A DNA stretch of 64,000 nucleotides from an uncultured Senegalimassilia sp. (GTDB lineage Bacteria; Actinomycetota; Coriobacteriia; Coriobacteriales; Eggerthellaceae), in the NCBI RefSeq assembly GCF_902464545.1, contig NZ_CABQJR010000009.1, forward strand, positions 5,951 through 69,950, written 5' to 3'. Shown in pieces: positions 8,581-15,926 of this stretch. Position 1 is the stretch's first letter; each line of letters starts with the position of its first letter. The notes under the pieces were generated by a model, which saw only the letters and a list, made by a program, of their open reading frames with translations, ran no database searches and had not been told where the DNA came from. The position numbers and the translations under genes were made by a program.

Positions 8581-9423
8581 ATGATGCAATTGGTAAAGGA
8601 TATGGCCTTCCTGGTAAATCACCTGATGGACGAACGGGGCGCGGGGAGTAAGCGCGTTGAACCGCAAGAGGACCCGCGCTGGTTCATGGAGCAATGGGAG
8701 CAGTTCCGCGCGCTGGTGAACACGCGCGAGCCGAAACCCGCTTCGCCGGAGTTTCTGAAGGTGCAGGACCGCGTGCTCCAGCTCATGGTTGCCGAACCGG
8801 GCATCACCGAAGCCGACGAGCTTGCGCGCACCGCCTCCGACCCGCGCCTGAGCATCTGGCGCGGGGACATCACGGCCCTGCAGTGCGATGCCATCGTCAA
8901 CGCCGCGAACAGCGCGCTTCTGGGCTGCTGGATTCCCGGGCATCTGTGCATCGACAACGCCATCCACACCTTCGCCGGCGTGCAGCTGCGCCTGAAGTGC
9001 GCGCAGATCATGCAGGAGCAAGGCTACGAGGAGCCGGTCGGCCGCGCGAAGGTCACGCCCGCCTATAACCTCCCCTCGCATAACATCATCCACACGGTCG
9101 GCCCCATGACGAAAGGAAAACCGACGCTTGAACAGCGCAAACAGCTGACGCAATGCTATATCAGCTGTCTGGATGCGGCATGTGCGGCGAAGGCGAAGTC
9201 GGTGGCGTTCTGCTGCATCTCCACCGGTGTGTTCGGGTTCCCGCAGCAGGAGGGCGCGCGGATCGCCGTGCAAGCGGTGAAGGCATGGCTAGACTCCCGC
9301 GCCGCCGACGAGCCCGGCGCCGACATGCACGTCATCTTCGACGTGTACACCGAGCAGGACGAGAACCTCTACCGCGCGATCCTCGGCGAAGACGAGAAGC
9401 CCGCGAGCGACACGGAGGAGTAG
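8581..9423 (+). CDS. Zinc-dependent macrodomain ADP-ribosyl hydrolase
   Basis: 280 residues. The N-terminal 90 or so are helical and precede a macrodomain that starts at SIWRGDITALQCDAIVNAAN, the ADP-ribose pocket. The insert LLGCWIPGHLCIDNAIH carries the Cys-His-Cys set that binds zinc in the Zn-macro subfamily (SAV0325/SpyMacroD type), and STGVFGFP is the second binding loop. Family members remove ADP-ribose from protein. AAGGAG lies 11 bases before the first of two adjacent ATGs (8581). The sirtuin (SirTM), GcvH-L and lipoate-ligase genes that accompany this subfamily in Firmicutes are not next to it. Confidence 0.9.
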   Translation: MMQLVKDMAFLVNHLMDERGAGSKRVEPQEDPRWFMEQWEQFRALVNTREPKPASPEFLKVQDRVLQLMVAEPGITEADELARTASDPRLSIWRGDITALQCDAIVNAANSALLGCWIPGHLCIDNAIHTFAGVQLRLKCAQIMQEQGYEEPVGRAKVTPAYNLPSHNIIHTVGPMTKGKPTLEQRKQLTQCYISCLDAACAAKAKSVAFCCISTGVFGFPQQEGARIAVQAVKAWLDSRAADEPGADMHVIFDVYTEQDENLYRAILGEDEKPASDTEE

Positions 9424-9678
9424 GCCCTCGCTCTGCCCGTCCTGCCTCAACGATGCTGGGAAGGTTTTGGGGCAATCGTGCCCCAAAACGGCTGTTGTCC
9501 GAAAGTAAGGCCCCGGGAACAACCCCAAGGCCTTCGTTCGCTACATATATTGTTGCGTTCGGTACATTTCTCCGCTTCATAGAGCGACTATTTCAACAGA
9601 AGGCCCTTCTCAAATTCGGAAAACTCGCAATCTCGGACACGATATGCCGAAATCGTTCCCACGCCCCGCGAATCGAGG
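9424..9678. other. Non-coding gap with a 24-bp palindrome
   Basis: TTTTGGGGCA-ATCG-TGCCCCAAAA (9465-9488) is a perfect palindrome between the convergent macrodomain and ecfT genes, and probably works as a terminator in either direction. The next 150 bases are clearly AT-richer than the surroundings. No gene is supported. Confidence 0.5.
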
Positions 9679-10446
9679 CTATAGCAGCACGCTCAACGCA
9701 ACAGCCGCCGCCGCGATCGCAACTGCCACGGCAAGCGCCGCGAAGTCGATGCGCGCGAACGGGTACTCCTTGAAGCCGCTTTCCCGGCTTCGCAGATTGA
9801 AGCCTCGCACCTCGGCGGCAATGGCGGCGCTATTGGTCTTGCGCACCGACGACACCAGCAGCGGAACGCACGGCGGCATCATCAGGCGGGCCTTCTTCAA
9901 GACGCCGCCGTCGAACTCCACGCCGCGCGCGGTCTGCGCCTCCATGATGCCCGCCATATCGTTCATGAACACGGGGATGAAATGCACGGTGGACATGAAC
10001 GTGAACGCATACTTATACGGCACGTGCAGCACCTTGACCAGCGCATTCGCCATATCGGTGAGCTTGGTTACGTAGAACACCAGGAACAGCGGCACCGCGC
10101 AGGCCACCAGCCGCACCACGATGAGCACGGCCGCGGCCACGCTCCCCGTGCCGATGTAGCCCCACGGCAGCTGAGCCAGCACATCGCCTTGCGGCGTGAA
10201 CAGCAGCGCGATCAGCGCCAACACCAGCGAGAACAGCGCCACGGCCTTCGCCAGGCCCAGCGTTTGCGGAACCATCTTGCATTGCACGGCGAGCACTGCA
10301 TCAAGCACGATCACCAACGCCAGCAGCACAAGGTTGCTGGTGGCGAAGCAAGCGATCACCAGCAGGAACGCCGCCGCCAGTTTCGCCACCGGGTTCATAC
10401 GGTGCAGCAGGCTGTCGCCCGGCACGTATTCCAGGAAGCCCTTCAT
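9679..10446 (-). CDS. ecfT: ECF transporter T component (EcfT)
   Basis: 255 residues. The membrane scaffold that couples the ECF ATPases to a substrate-binding S component. About five or six hydrophobic helices are present. The coupling-helix motifs appear as TARGVEFDGG and AAEVRGFNLR, the two Ala-Arg-Gly-type signatures. The ATG (10444-10446) overlaps the stop of the upstream ATPase gene by 4 bp (ATGA), and AAAGGA lies 10-12 bases before it, so translation is coupled. It is the last gene of the trpP-type S component, EcfA1, EcfA2, EcfT series. Confidence 0.92.
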   Translation of the reverse strand: MKGFLEYVPGDSLLHRMNPVAKLAAAFLLVIACFATSNLVLLALVIVLDAVLAVQCKMVPQTLGLAKAVALFSLVLALIALLFTPQGDVLAQLPWGYIGTGSVAAAVLIVVRLVACAVPLFLVFYVTKLTDMANALVKVLHVPYKYAFTFMSTVHFIPVFMNDMAGIMEAQTARGVEFDGGVLKKARLMMPPCVPLLVSSVRKTNSAAIAAEVRGFNLRSRESGFKEYPFARIDFAALAVAVAIAAAAVALSVLL

Positions 10447-11291
10447 CGCGCACCCGTCCTTTCGCAAGCGCCCGCCGCAGCGGCAAGCGCATCGGTCATC
10501 TCGTCAAGCGTATCCGCCAGCGCCACCGGCGATGCCGCCGCCACGGCGCCGTCCTCGGCCAAGCGCAGCGACACGTCCACCATCTGCGGCGGCAGCAGAT
10601 GCGTGCGCGCCAGCACGTCGCGGTCGCGCAGCACGGCGAACGTTTCGCCATCGGCAACCACCTGACCTGCGGTCATAGCGATTACCCGCTTTGCGTAGTC
10701 GGCCACCACCTCCATGTCGTGGCACACCATGACCACCGTGGTGCCGCGAGCGTTCAGCTCGGCGATGACGTCCATCACCTTGGCGCACTCGCGGAAATCA
10801 AGGCCGGCGGTCGGCTCGTCGAGCACCACCACGGGCGGCTCCATCACGATAATCGATGCCAGCGCCAGCAGCTGGCGGGTGCCACGATTGAGCAGGAACG
10901 GCTCGGCGTCGCCGTCGAAGCCGAATCGCTCGATCATCGCATCCACCTTCGCCTCGGCCTCGGCGTCGGCGCGCCCTTGCGCGCGGAAACCGAACAGCAG
11001 CTCCTCGCGCACGGTGGAGCAGCAGATCTGGCGATCGGGGTTTTGGAATAGGAAGCCCACCTTCGCGGCAAGTTGGCTGGTGCGCAGCTGCGTGGTGGGC
11101 ACGCCATCGATGAGGACCTGGCCAGAAGACGGCTTCAACAAGCCGTTGACCAGGCGCATCGTGGTGGATTTGCCCGCACCGTTCGTGCCCACGAACGCGA
11201 CGAAATCGCCGTCGGGGATACGGAAGCTCACATCGCGCAGGATGGGCAGCTCGCCATCGTACGATGCGCTCACGTTCTCGAGCTCGATCAT
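10443..11291 (-). CDS. ecfA2: ECF transporter ATP-binding protein, second subunit
   Basis: 282 residues. Walker A GTNGAGKSTTMRL, Q-loop FLFQNPDRQ, Walker B VVVLDEPTAGLD and the H-loop (VCHDMEV) are intact. The ABC signature that should read LSGGQ is LNRGTRQLLAL here, so Ser, the first Gly and Gln are altered. In an EcfA1/A2 heterodimer this would make one of the two ATP sites degenerate. The C-terminal about 70 residues form the usual EcfA extension. It overlaps its neighbours by 4 bp at both ends (ATGA), so the three genes are translated as one coupled set. Confidence 0.92.
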   Translation of the reverse strand: MIELENVSASYDGELPILRDVSFRIPDGDFVAFVGTNGAGKSTTMRLVNGLLKPSSGQVLIDGVPTTQLRTSQLAAKVGFLFQNPDRQICCSTVREELLFGFRAQGRADAEAEAKVDAMIERFGFDGDAEPFLLNRGTRQLLALASIIVMEPPVVVLDEPTAGLDFRECAKVMDVIAELNARGTTVVMVCHDMEVVADYAKRVIAMTAGQVVADGETFAVLRDRDVLARTHLLPPQMVDVSLRLAEDGAVAAASPVALADTLDEMTDALAAAAGACERTGAR

Positions 11292-12145
11292 GCCGAAGCC
11301 CCTTCCCCGCTTAAAACCCGCTTGCACACCTTTACGGCCTCGTCCACGTTGCGCGCCGCCGGCGCATCCACCAGACCCCGTGCACGCAACCGGTTCACCA
11401 AGCTGGTGGAGCGCGGGCAGTTCACGCCGATCTCCAGCAGCTCGTCGGAATGCTCGAGCACCTCGGCGGGCGTTCCCCGGAAGCGGATCTTGCCGCCGTC
11501 CACGATAAGCAGCATGTCGGCGAAATCGGACAGCAGCGCGATCTTCTGCTCCACCACGATGACCGTGGTGCCGTTTTCCCGGGCGTAGCGCGCCAGCAGC
11601 TCGAACACGGCAAGCGACGATGCCGGGTCCAGCTCTGCCGTCGGCTCGTCAAGCACCAGCACGCGCGGCTTCAGCGCGATGACCGATGCCACCGCAACCT
11701 TCTGCTTCTGCCCTCCGGAAAGCTCGGCGATGCCGCGATGACGCAGGTTTGAGATGCCCATAGCCTCCAGCGCCTCGGCGATACGCCCTTCCACCTGGTC
11801 TTTCGGCACGCCGAAGTTCTCAAGGCCGTACAACACCTCGTCCTCGACCACCGACGACACCATCTGCGAGTCGATGTCCTGGCACACGCTGCCGACCAGA
11901 CGGCTGATATCGGTCAGGGACGCCTCGCACGTGTCCAGCCCGTCAATGGTCACGCTGCCGTAGAAATCACCGGGATAGCAGTGCGGGATGATGCCGTTGA
12001 ACGCGTACGTGAGCGTCGATTTCCCGCTGCCCGCAGCGCCGGTGATTCCCACGAACGAGCCGTCGGGGATGGCAAGGTCGATGCCGTGCAGGATAGGCTC
12101 GGCCCCCTCTCGATAGCGAAACGACAAGTTCGAAACCTCGATCAT
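11288..12145 (-). CDS. ecfA1: ECF transporter ATP-binding protein, first subunit
   Basis: 285 residues. All ABC motifs are intact: Walker A GAAGSGKSTLTYAF, Q-loop VCQDIDSQ, signature LSGGQKQKVAVASV, Walker B VLVLDEPTAELD and an H-loop replaced by VVVEQK (Glu-Gln rather than His). ATG at 12143-12145 with GAAAGGG six bases upstream. It heads the coupled ecfA1-ecfA2-ecfT run, 231 bp downstream of the S-component gene. That gap can fold into a large stem-loop, so this unit may have its own control. Powers uptake with the S component; a tryptophan substrate is inferred from context. Confidence 0.92.
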   Translation of the reverse strand: MIEVSNLSFRYREGAEPILHGIDLAIPDGSFVGITGAAGSGKSTLTYAFNGIIPHCYPGDFYGSVTIDGLDTCEASLTDISRLVGSVCQDIDSQMVSSVVEDEVLYGLENFGVPKDQVEGRIAEALEAMGISNLRHRGIAELSGGQKQKVAVASVIALKPRVLVLDEPTAELDPASSLAVFELLARYARENGTTVIVVEQKIALLSDFADMLLIVDGGKIRFRGTPAEVLEHSDELLEIGVNCPRSTSLVNRLRARGLVDAPAARNVDEAVKVCKRVLSGEGASA

Positions 12146-12237
12146 GGGAAACCCTTTCAAGCAGAAAGCGAACAGGTGGGAAGCGGGAACTCGCAAGTAA
12201 AATCTCAAACCATAGGTCAAGCAAAGTCAGCGAGGGC

Positions 12238-12330
12238 GCCTGTGGTGCCTTGAATTCGACTGAATCTAGCGGGCATTGGCCTTCGGGCCATGCCCGCGCA
12301 GATGAAGCCGAAGGCAAGGTGCCACAGGCG
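12238..12330 (-). promoter_or_regulatory. Structured leader between trpP and ecfA1
   Basis: The outer arms, GCCTGTGGTGCCTTG (12238-12252) and its near-complement at 12315-12329, pair as 8+5 bp around a symmetric 2-base internal loop. Nested inside is GCGGGCATTGGCC-TTCG-GGCCATGCCCGC (12269-12297) with one bulged base. No U-tract follows. The nesting and covarying look suggest a functional RNA, possibly stabilising or regulating ecfA1A2T. Confidence 0.45.
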
Positions 12331-12350
12331 GCCACAGCGTCGAGCCGATT

Positions 12351-12370
12351 CGTTTGCCGGCAGGCAAACG
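12351..12370 (-). repeat. Stop-proximal hairpin after the S component gene
   Basis: CGTTTGCC-GGCA-GGCAAACG is perfect and lies 7 bases after the stop codon. It has no U-tract. The same GCC-GGCA-GGC core occurs just after frr (2734-2749). Confidence 0.5.
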
Positions 12371-12376
12371 AAACAA

Positions 12377-12964
12377 CTAGCGCTTCAGGACGGCGCGCAG
12401 GACCGGGGTCAGGATGGCCGCCAGCACGGCGTTCATGGTTGCCGTGCCCAGCACCATGACGGCATATACGCCGAACACGGCCAACGGCTCAAGATGCGCA
12501 ACGGCGACGCCCACGATCATGGCGAACGTGTAACCGGAGACGATGGTGGACAGGAACGTGATGATCACGGGAGCGACGACGTCCTGAAAGCCCTTGTTGT
12601 CGGCGGCCACCTTCGCAAGCGCGGTAACCAGCAGACCGCACGCCAAAGCGCCCAGCATCTCGGAAGGGATGTTCACCAACGGCGTGGCGTTCAACATGGG
12701 CAGCTGGCTGACCAGGCCCACCAACAAGCCGATCACCACAGATTGATACACTTTCGGACGCGTGAGGATGATTGCCAGGCAGTACATGGCGATCATGAAA
12801 TTGGGCTTCATGCCCGCAAAGCTGAGGAAGCTGGAAACGGTCAGCTTAAGGACGGCGCCGGCAGCGATGAGCACTGCCACCAGGATAAGATCTTGTACGG
12901 GCAAGCCCTCCTTCTTCGCGGAGGTTGCCACCGTACGCTTCTGGGCTGCAACGTTTTGAGTCAT
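12377..12964 (-). CDS. trpP: TrpP-like tryptophan ECF S component
   Basis: 195 residues, six predicted membrane helices after a short charged N-terminus. The segment SFAGMKPNFMIAMYCLAIILTRPKVYQSVVIGLLVGLVSQ aligns by eye with Bacillus TrpP/YhaG (the GMKPD..L..MF.GI block). NIPSEMLGALACGLL also fits. As an S component it would bind tryptophan in the membrane and use EcfA1A2T encoded just downstream. A T-box leader controls it, which fits amino-acid starvation control. ATG 12962-12964 is preferred: AAGGA lies 9 bases before it. Specificity for tryptophan is inferred from similarity and the candidate UGG specifier. Confidence 0.82.
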   Translation of the reverse strand: MTQNVAAQKRTVATSAKKEGLPVQDLILVAVLIAAGAVLKLTVSSFLSFAGMKPNFMIAMYCLAIILTRPKVYQSVVIGLLVGLVSQLPMLNATPLVNIPSEMLGALACGLLVTALAKVAADNKGFQDVVAPVIITFLSTIVSGYTFAMIVGVAVAHLEPLAVFGVYAVMVLGTATMNAVLAAILTPVLRAVLKR

Positions 12965-13133
12965 GATCCTCATTCCTTTCTTGGCGGGGTTTCCGCCGGT
13001 CATTACCCGTCCCCGGGCTTTCGGTCTGCCGGCAACGAACGCGAATGAGGAATCATCGGCTTACGGGTTTCAAGCAAAGGCCGGTTTGCAGCTATGGCGA
13101 CTCACCACACCCCGCGGCCCGAATAACCCACAA

Positions 13134-13172
13134 AATAAAAAACGTCTGTCCTTTGAGATAAAGGACAGACGT
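13134..13172 (-). terminator. T-box terminator hairpin
   Basis: ACGTCTGTCCTTT (13142-13154) pairs perfectly with AAAGGACAGACGT (13160-13172). On the minus strand it runs into TTTTTTATTTT. It directly follows the T-box sequence, the standard arrangement for transcription attenuation. Confidence 0.9.
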
Positions 13173-13441
13173 AACATCTGCGGTGCCACCTTTACTTGAC
13201 CCCCGAAGGAGCCCTCTCACGAACATGCCAACACATGTTCTGCCCTTAACGCAGGCTCACGGTCCAGATACTCAGCTGCCGACCGCCACGTGGTAACGCA
13301 GCAACCGTCAACCTTTCCCCTTTCCCTCGGCGAACCATTTACCACCCAGCATTTCTACGGGATTCCCAGCAACACCCGCTCTCTGTGAGCGCTTATGATG
13401 GCTTGACTTTCGCCTCAACGGTTTCAAGGTATTAAGTTGTG
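13134..13441 (-). ncRNA. T-box leader RNA upstream of trpP
   Basis: The conserved T-box AAGGTGGCACCGC, which pairs with the tRNA acceptor end, reads on the minus strand at about 13180-13192, right before the terminator. Upstream, ACAGAGAGCGGGTG resembles the AGAGAG Stem I start. In the 3' side of Stem I, AAATGGTTC offers UGG (13335-13337) as a Trp specifier. Uncharged tRNA would stabilise the antiterminator and switch on trpP. The T-box and terminator are seen directly; the specifier is a by-eye inference that needs folding. Confidence 0.9.
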
Positions 13442-13447
13442 GCACGA

Positions 13448-13476
13448 ACTATAGGGGATGCCGCCAAGATGCGCAA
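13448..13476 (-). promoter_or_regulatory. Promoter of the T-box/trpP transcript
   Basis: TTGCGC (13471-13476) and TATAGT (13448-13453) on the minus strand are spaced by 17 bp. This puts the start near 13441, which gives a leader of about 300 nt, a normal T-box length. Confidence 0.7.
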
Positions 13477-13624
13477 CCCCTATTTTTCGCGAATTAACAG
13501 CCGCGAAATATCGCCGGCAAACAGTTGGAGAAACGTCACCGGCATTTGTGAGCAAGATTTGACACGCGCGCAAGGATTGTATGGTCTGCCGCCAGCAACT
13601 CGCACCGAGCAAGCTTCCGCGCGT

Positions 13625-13639
13625 TATGATTGTCGACAA
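13625..13639 (+). promoter_or_regulatory. Possible -10 and operator before the MFS-CBS gene
   Basis: TATGAT (13625-13630) is followed directly by the palindrome TTGTCGACAA (13630-13639). No good -35 is visible, so an activator or an overlapping repressor may be involved. Confidence 0.35.
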
Positions 13640-13658
13640 CACAATGGCGTCATCCGCG

Positions 13659-13698
13659 ACGTCCCCGTTGCGCATTCGCGCTTCGGGGACGTTCTTTT
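13659..13698 (+). terminator. Terminator-like hairpin in the MFS-CBS leader
   Basis: ACGTCCCCG (13659-13667) pairs with CGGGGACGT (13684-13692), followed by TTCTTTT. It lies between the candidate promoter and the MFS start codon at 13833, so it could attenuate transcription. An outer GCGTCA/TGACGC pair may alternate with it. It could instead end an unrelated short RNA. Confidence 0.45.
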
Positions 13699-13832
13699 CG
13701 CCTGACGCTTTCTCTATCCGAATCCGACAACGCAACGCGTTAAGCGAGCCCAAAAGCCGCCTTAGCCCCGTGCGCTCGTCGGCCGACCCGCGCGCCCTTA
13801 CGGGAGAAGGACGTGCGCGGAAAGGAGCCGCT

Positions 13833-15740
13833 ATGGCTGATTGGGGGCTTACCCGCAAGCAAATCGTCATGCTGATCGTGCTGGTGTTCGGCACCTTCGT
13901 CACCGTTCTGAACCAGACGGTCGTGGCACCGGCATTGCCGTCGATCATGAGCGAGATGAGCGTCGACGCCGCCGTCGCGCAATGGCTGACAACCGGATTC
14001 ACCCTGGTCAACGCCATCATGGTACCCATCACCGCGTTTCTGACCGACCGCTTCACCACGCGCCGGCTGTTCCTTGCGTCCATGGTCCTGTTCACCGCCG
14101 GCACAATGCTGGCGGCCTGGGGCCCGAACTTCCCCGTGCTGCTTGCCGGCCGCTTGATCCAAGCCGCCGGCGCCGGCATCCTCATGCCGCTCGTGATGAC
14201 GGTGCTCATGTGGACGTTCCCCATCGACCGTCGCGGCACCGCCATGGGCGTGTTCGGCATCGTCATCGCGTTCGCCCCCGCCGCCGGCCCCACCGTCGCC
14301 GGCATCATCATCGACCAGGCGAACTGGCACGTCATGTTCTGGATCATCGCCGTGCTGTGCGCAGCCGTCATCGTGTTCGCCGCCTTCGCGCTTGAACGTG
14401 GCGGCGAAACGAACAAGGACGTGAAGCTCGATGTCGCCTCCGTCATCCTGTCAACGCTCGGGTTCGGCGGCTTGCTGTACGGCCTGTCCGCCATCGGCAG
14501 CTACGGCGTGACGGCCGATTCGGCGGGCGGCGTCGTTATCGGCGCGGTTGCGCTCGCGTTCTTCTTCCGCCGCCAGCTGCGCATGGAGCAGCCTATGCTG
14601 CAGGTGCGCGTGCTGACGAACCGTAAGTTCCTCATCGCCACCATCATCGTGATGCTCGTGCAAGGCGCGCTGCTTGCCGGCGGCATCCTCATCCCCATCT
14701 TGCTGCAGTCCTACATGGGCTTCTCCGCCACCACGTCGGGCCTTGTGCTGCTGCCCGGCGCCATCGTCATGGGTGCCATGGGCCCGGTCGCCGGCCGCCT
14801 GTTCGACAAGCACGGCCCGCGCGTGCTGGCCGTCATCGGCACCGGCGTGTTGGCGCTGACCACCGCCACGTTCATGTTCATGGGACCGGGTATGGGGCTG
14901 ATCACGCTCACGGTCATCTACACGGTGCGCCTGTTCAGCCTGTCGCTCGTGAACATGCCCATCTCCACTTGGGGCATGAATGCGCTGCCCGACAAGCTGG
15001 TGAACCACGGAACCTCAGTGCAGAACACGTTCCGCCAGGTGGCGGGCTCGCTGGGAACCGCCGTCATCGTGTCCGCGTCCACCGTTGCCACCAACATGGT
15101 TTCCGGTTCGACCGATGCCGTGACCGCCGGCGTGTTCGGCATCCATGCGGCGTTCGCCGTGGCCACGGCCCTATGCGTGCTGGGCTTCGTGCTGACCGTA
15201 GCGCTCGTGCGCAACAAGCCCGGCGACGAGGCGGCCGCCGACGAGGGCAACGCGCACCGCTCCCTCATCGAGCAGATCATGAAGCGCGACGTGTACACGC
15301 TGCCCGAAAACGCCACCGTGCTCGAAGCCATGCAGCTGCTGGTGAACAACCACATCAGCGCCGCGCCGCTCGTCGATGCCGCCGGCAAGCCGACCGGCTT
15401 CATCTCCGACGGCGACATCATGCGCTACCTATCCAAGCGCGGCCAGATGATCATGGACCCTGTGGTGATGATCGTGCAAACCGTGGACGCATACTCCGAC
15501 CACAAGGATTACGCCCACAAGCTGGAGCACCTGATGGGCATGAAAGCCTCCGATATCGGCGCGAAGGGGATCATCGGCGTCAGCGTGCACGCCGACCTGC
15601 CCGAGGTCTGCCGCGTGCTCGGCGAGAACCACTTGAAGAAGGTGCCCGTGCTCGAAGACGGCGTGATCGTGGGCGTCATCAACCGTAGCGACATCACGCA
15701 CTTCAGCATGGAGAAATACCTGGAGGAGCGCGGAGCGTAG
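13833..15740 (+). CDS. MFS (DHA2/EmrB-type) transporter fused to a CBS-pair domain
   Basis: 635 residues. The first about 470 are a major facilitator of the DHA2 drug:H+ antiporter type: motif FGTFVTVLNQTVVAPALPSI near the N-terminus, the TDRFTTRRLF loop, and RLIQAAGAGILMPLVMTV. The last about 155 residues are soluble and form two CBS motifs, one from about 481 (MKRDVYTLPENATVLEAMQLL...DGDIMRYL) and one to the end (GVSVHADLPEVCRVL...INRSDI). CBS pairs bind adenosyl nucleotides, so export may be gated by energy state. AAGGAG lies five bases before the ATG. Such a fusion is unusual for this family. Substrate unknown. Confidence 0.9.
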   Translation: MADWGLTRKQIVMLIVLVFGTFVTVLNQTVVAPALPSIMSEMSVDAAVAQWLTTGFTLVNAIMVPITAFLTDRFTTRRLFLASMVLFTAGTMLAAWGPNFPVLLAGRLIQAAGAGILMPLVMTVLMWTFPIDRRGTAMGVFGIVIAFAPAAGPTVAGIIIDQANWHVMFWIIAVLCAAVIVFAAFALERGGETNKDVKLDVASVILSTLGFGGLLYGLSAIGSYGVTADSAGGVVIGAVALAFFFRRQLRMEQPMLQVRVLTNRKFLIATIIVMLVQGALLAGGILIPILLQSYMGFSATTSGLVLLPGAIVMGAMGPVAGRLFDKHGPRVLAVIGTGVLALTTATFMFMGPGMGLITLTVIYTVRLFSLSLVNMPISTWGMNALPDKLVNHGTSVQNTFRQVAGSLGTAVIVSASTVATNMVSGSTDAVTAGVFGIHAAFAVATALCVLGFVLTVALVRNKPGDEAAADEGNAHRSLIEQIMKRDVYTLPENATVLEAMQLLVNNHISAAPLVDAAGKPTGFISDGDIMRYLSKRGQMIMDPVVMIVQTVDAYSDHKDYAHKLEHLMGMKASDIGAKGIIGVSVHADLPEVCRVLGENHLKKVPVLEDGVIVGVINRSDITHFSMEKYLEERGA

Positions 15741-15858
15741 GGCGCGCAGGGACGCAATCCCCCGCGAAGCGACGGTCGGCAACAGCCGCCTGGACGCAGA
15801 ACGAAAACCCGCTTTAGAGATATAAGGCCGAGGGGCTCGGCGAGCGCCCCCCTGAACG

Positions 15859-15906
15859 CAAAACTCCCGCTACCGCGCAATTCAATTTGCGGTAGCGGGA
15901 GTTTTT
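15859..15906. terminator. Bidirectional terminator
   Basis: AAACTCCCGCTACCGC (15861-15876) pairs with GCGGTAGCGGGAGTTT and is followed by TTTTT on the plus strand. It serves the convergent MFS-CBS and dmsC-like genes. Confidence 0.8.
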
Positions 15907-15926
15907 GCAACCTAGGCCTATATGAC

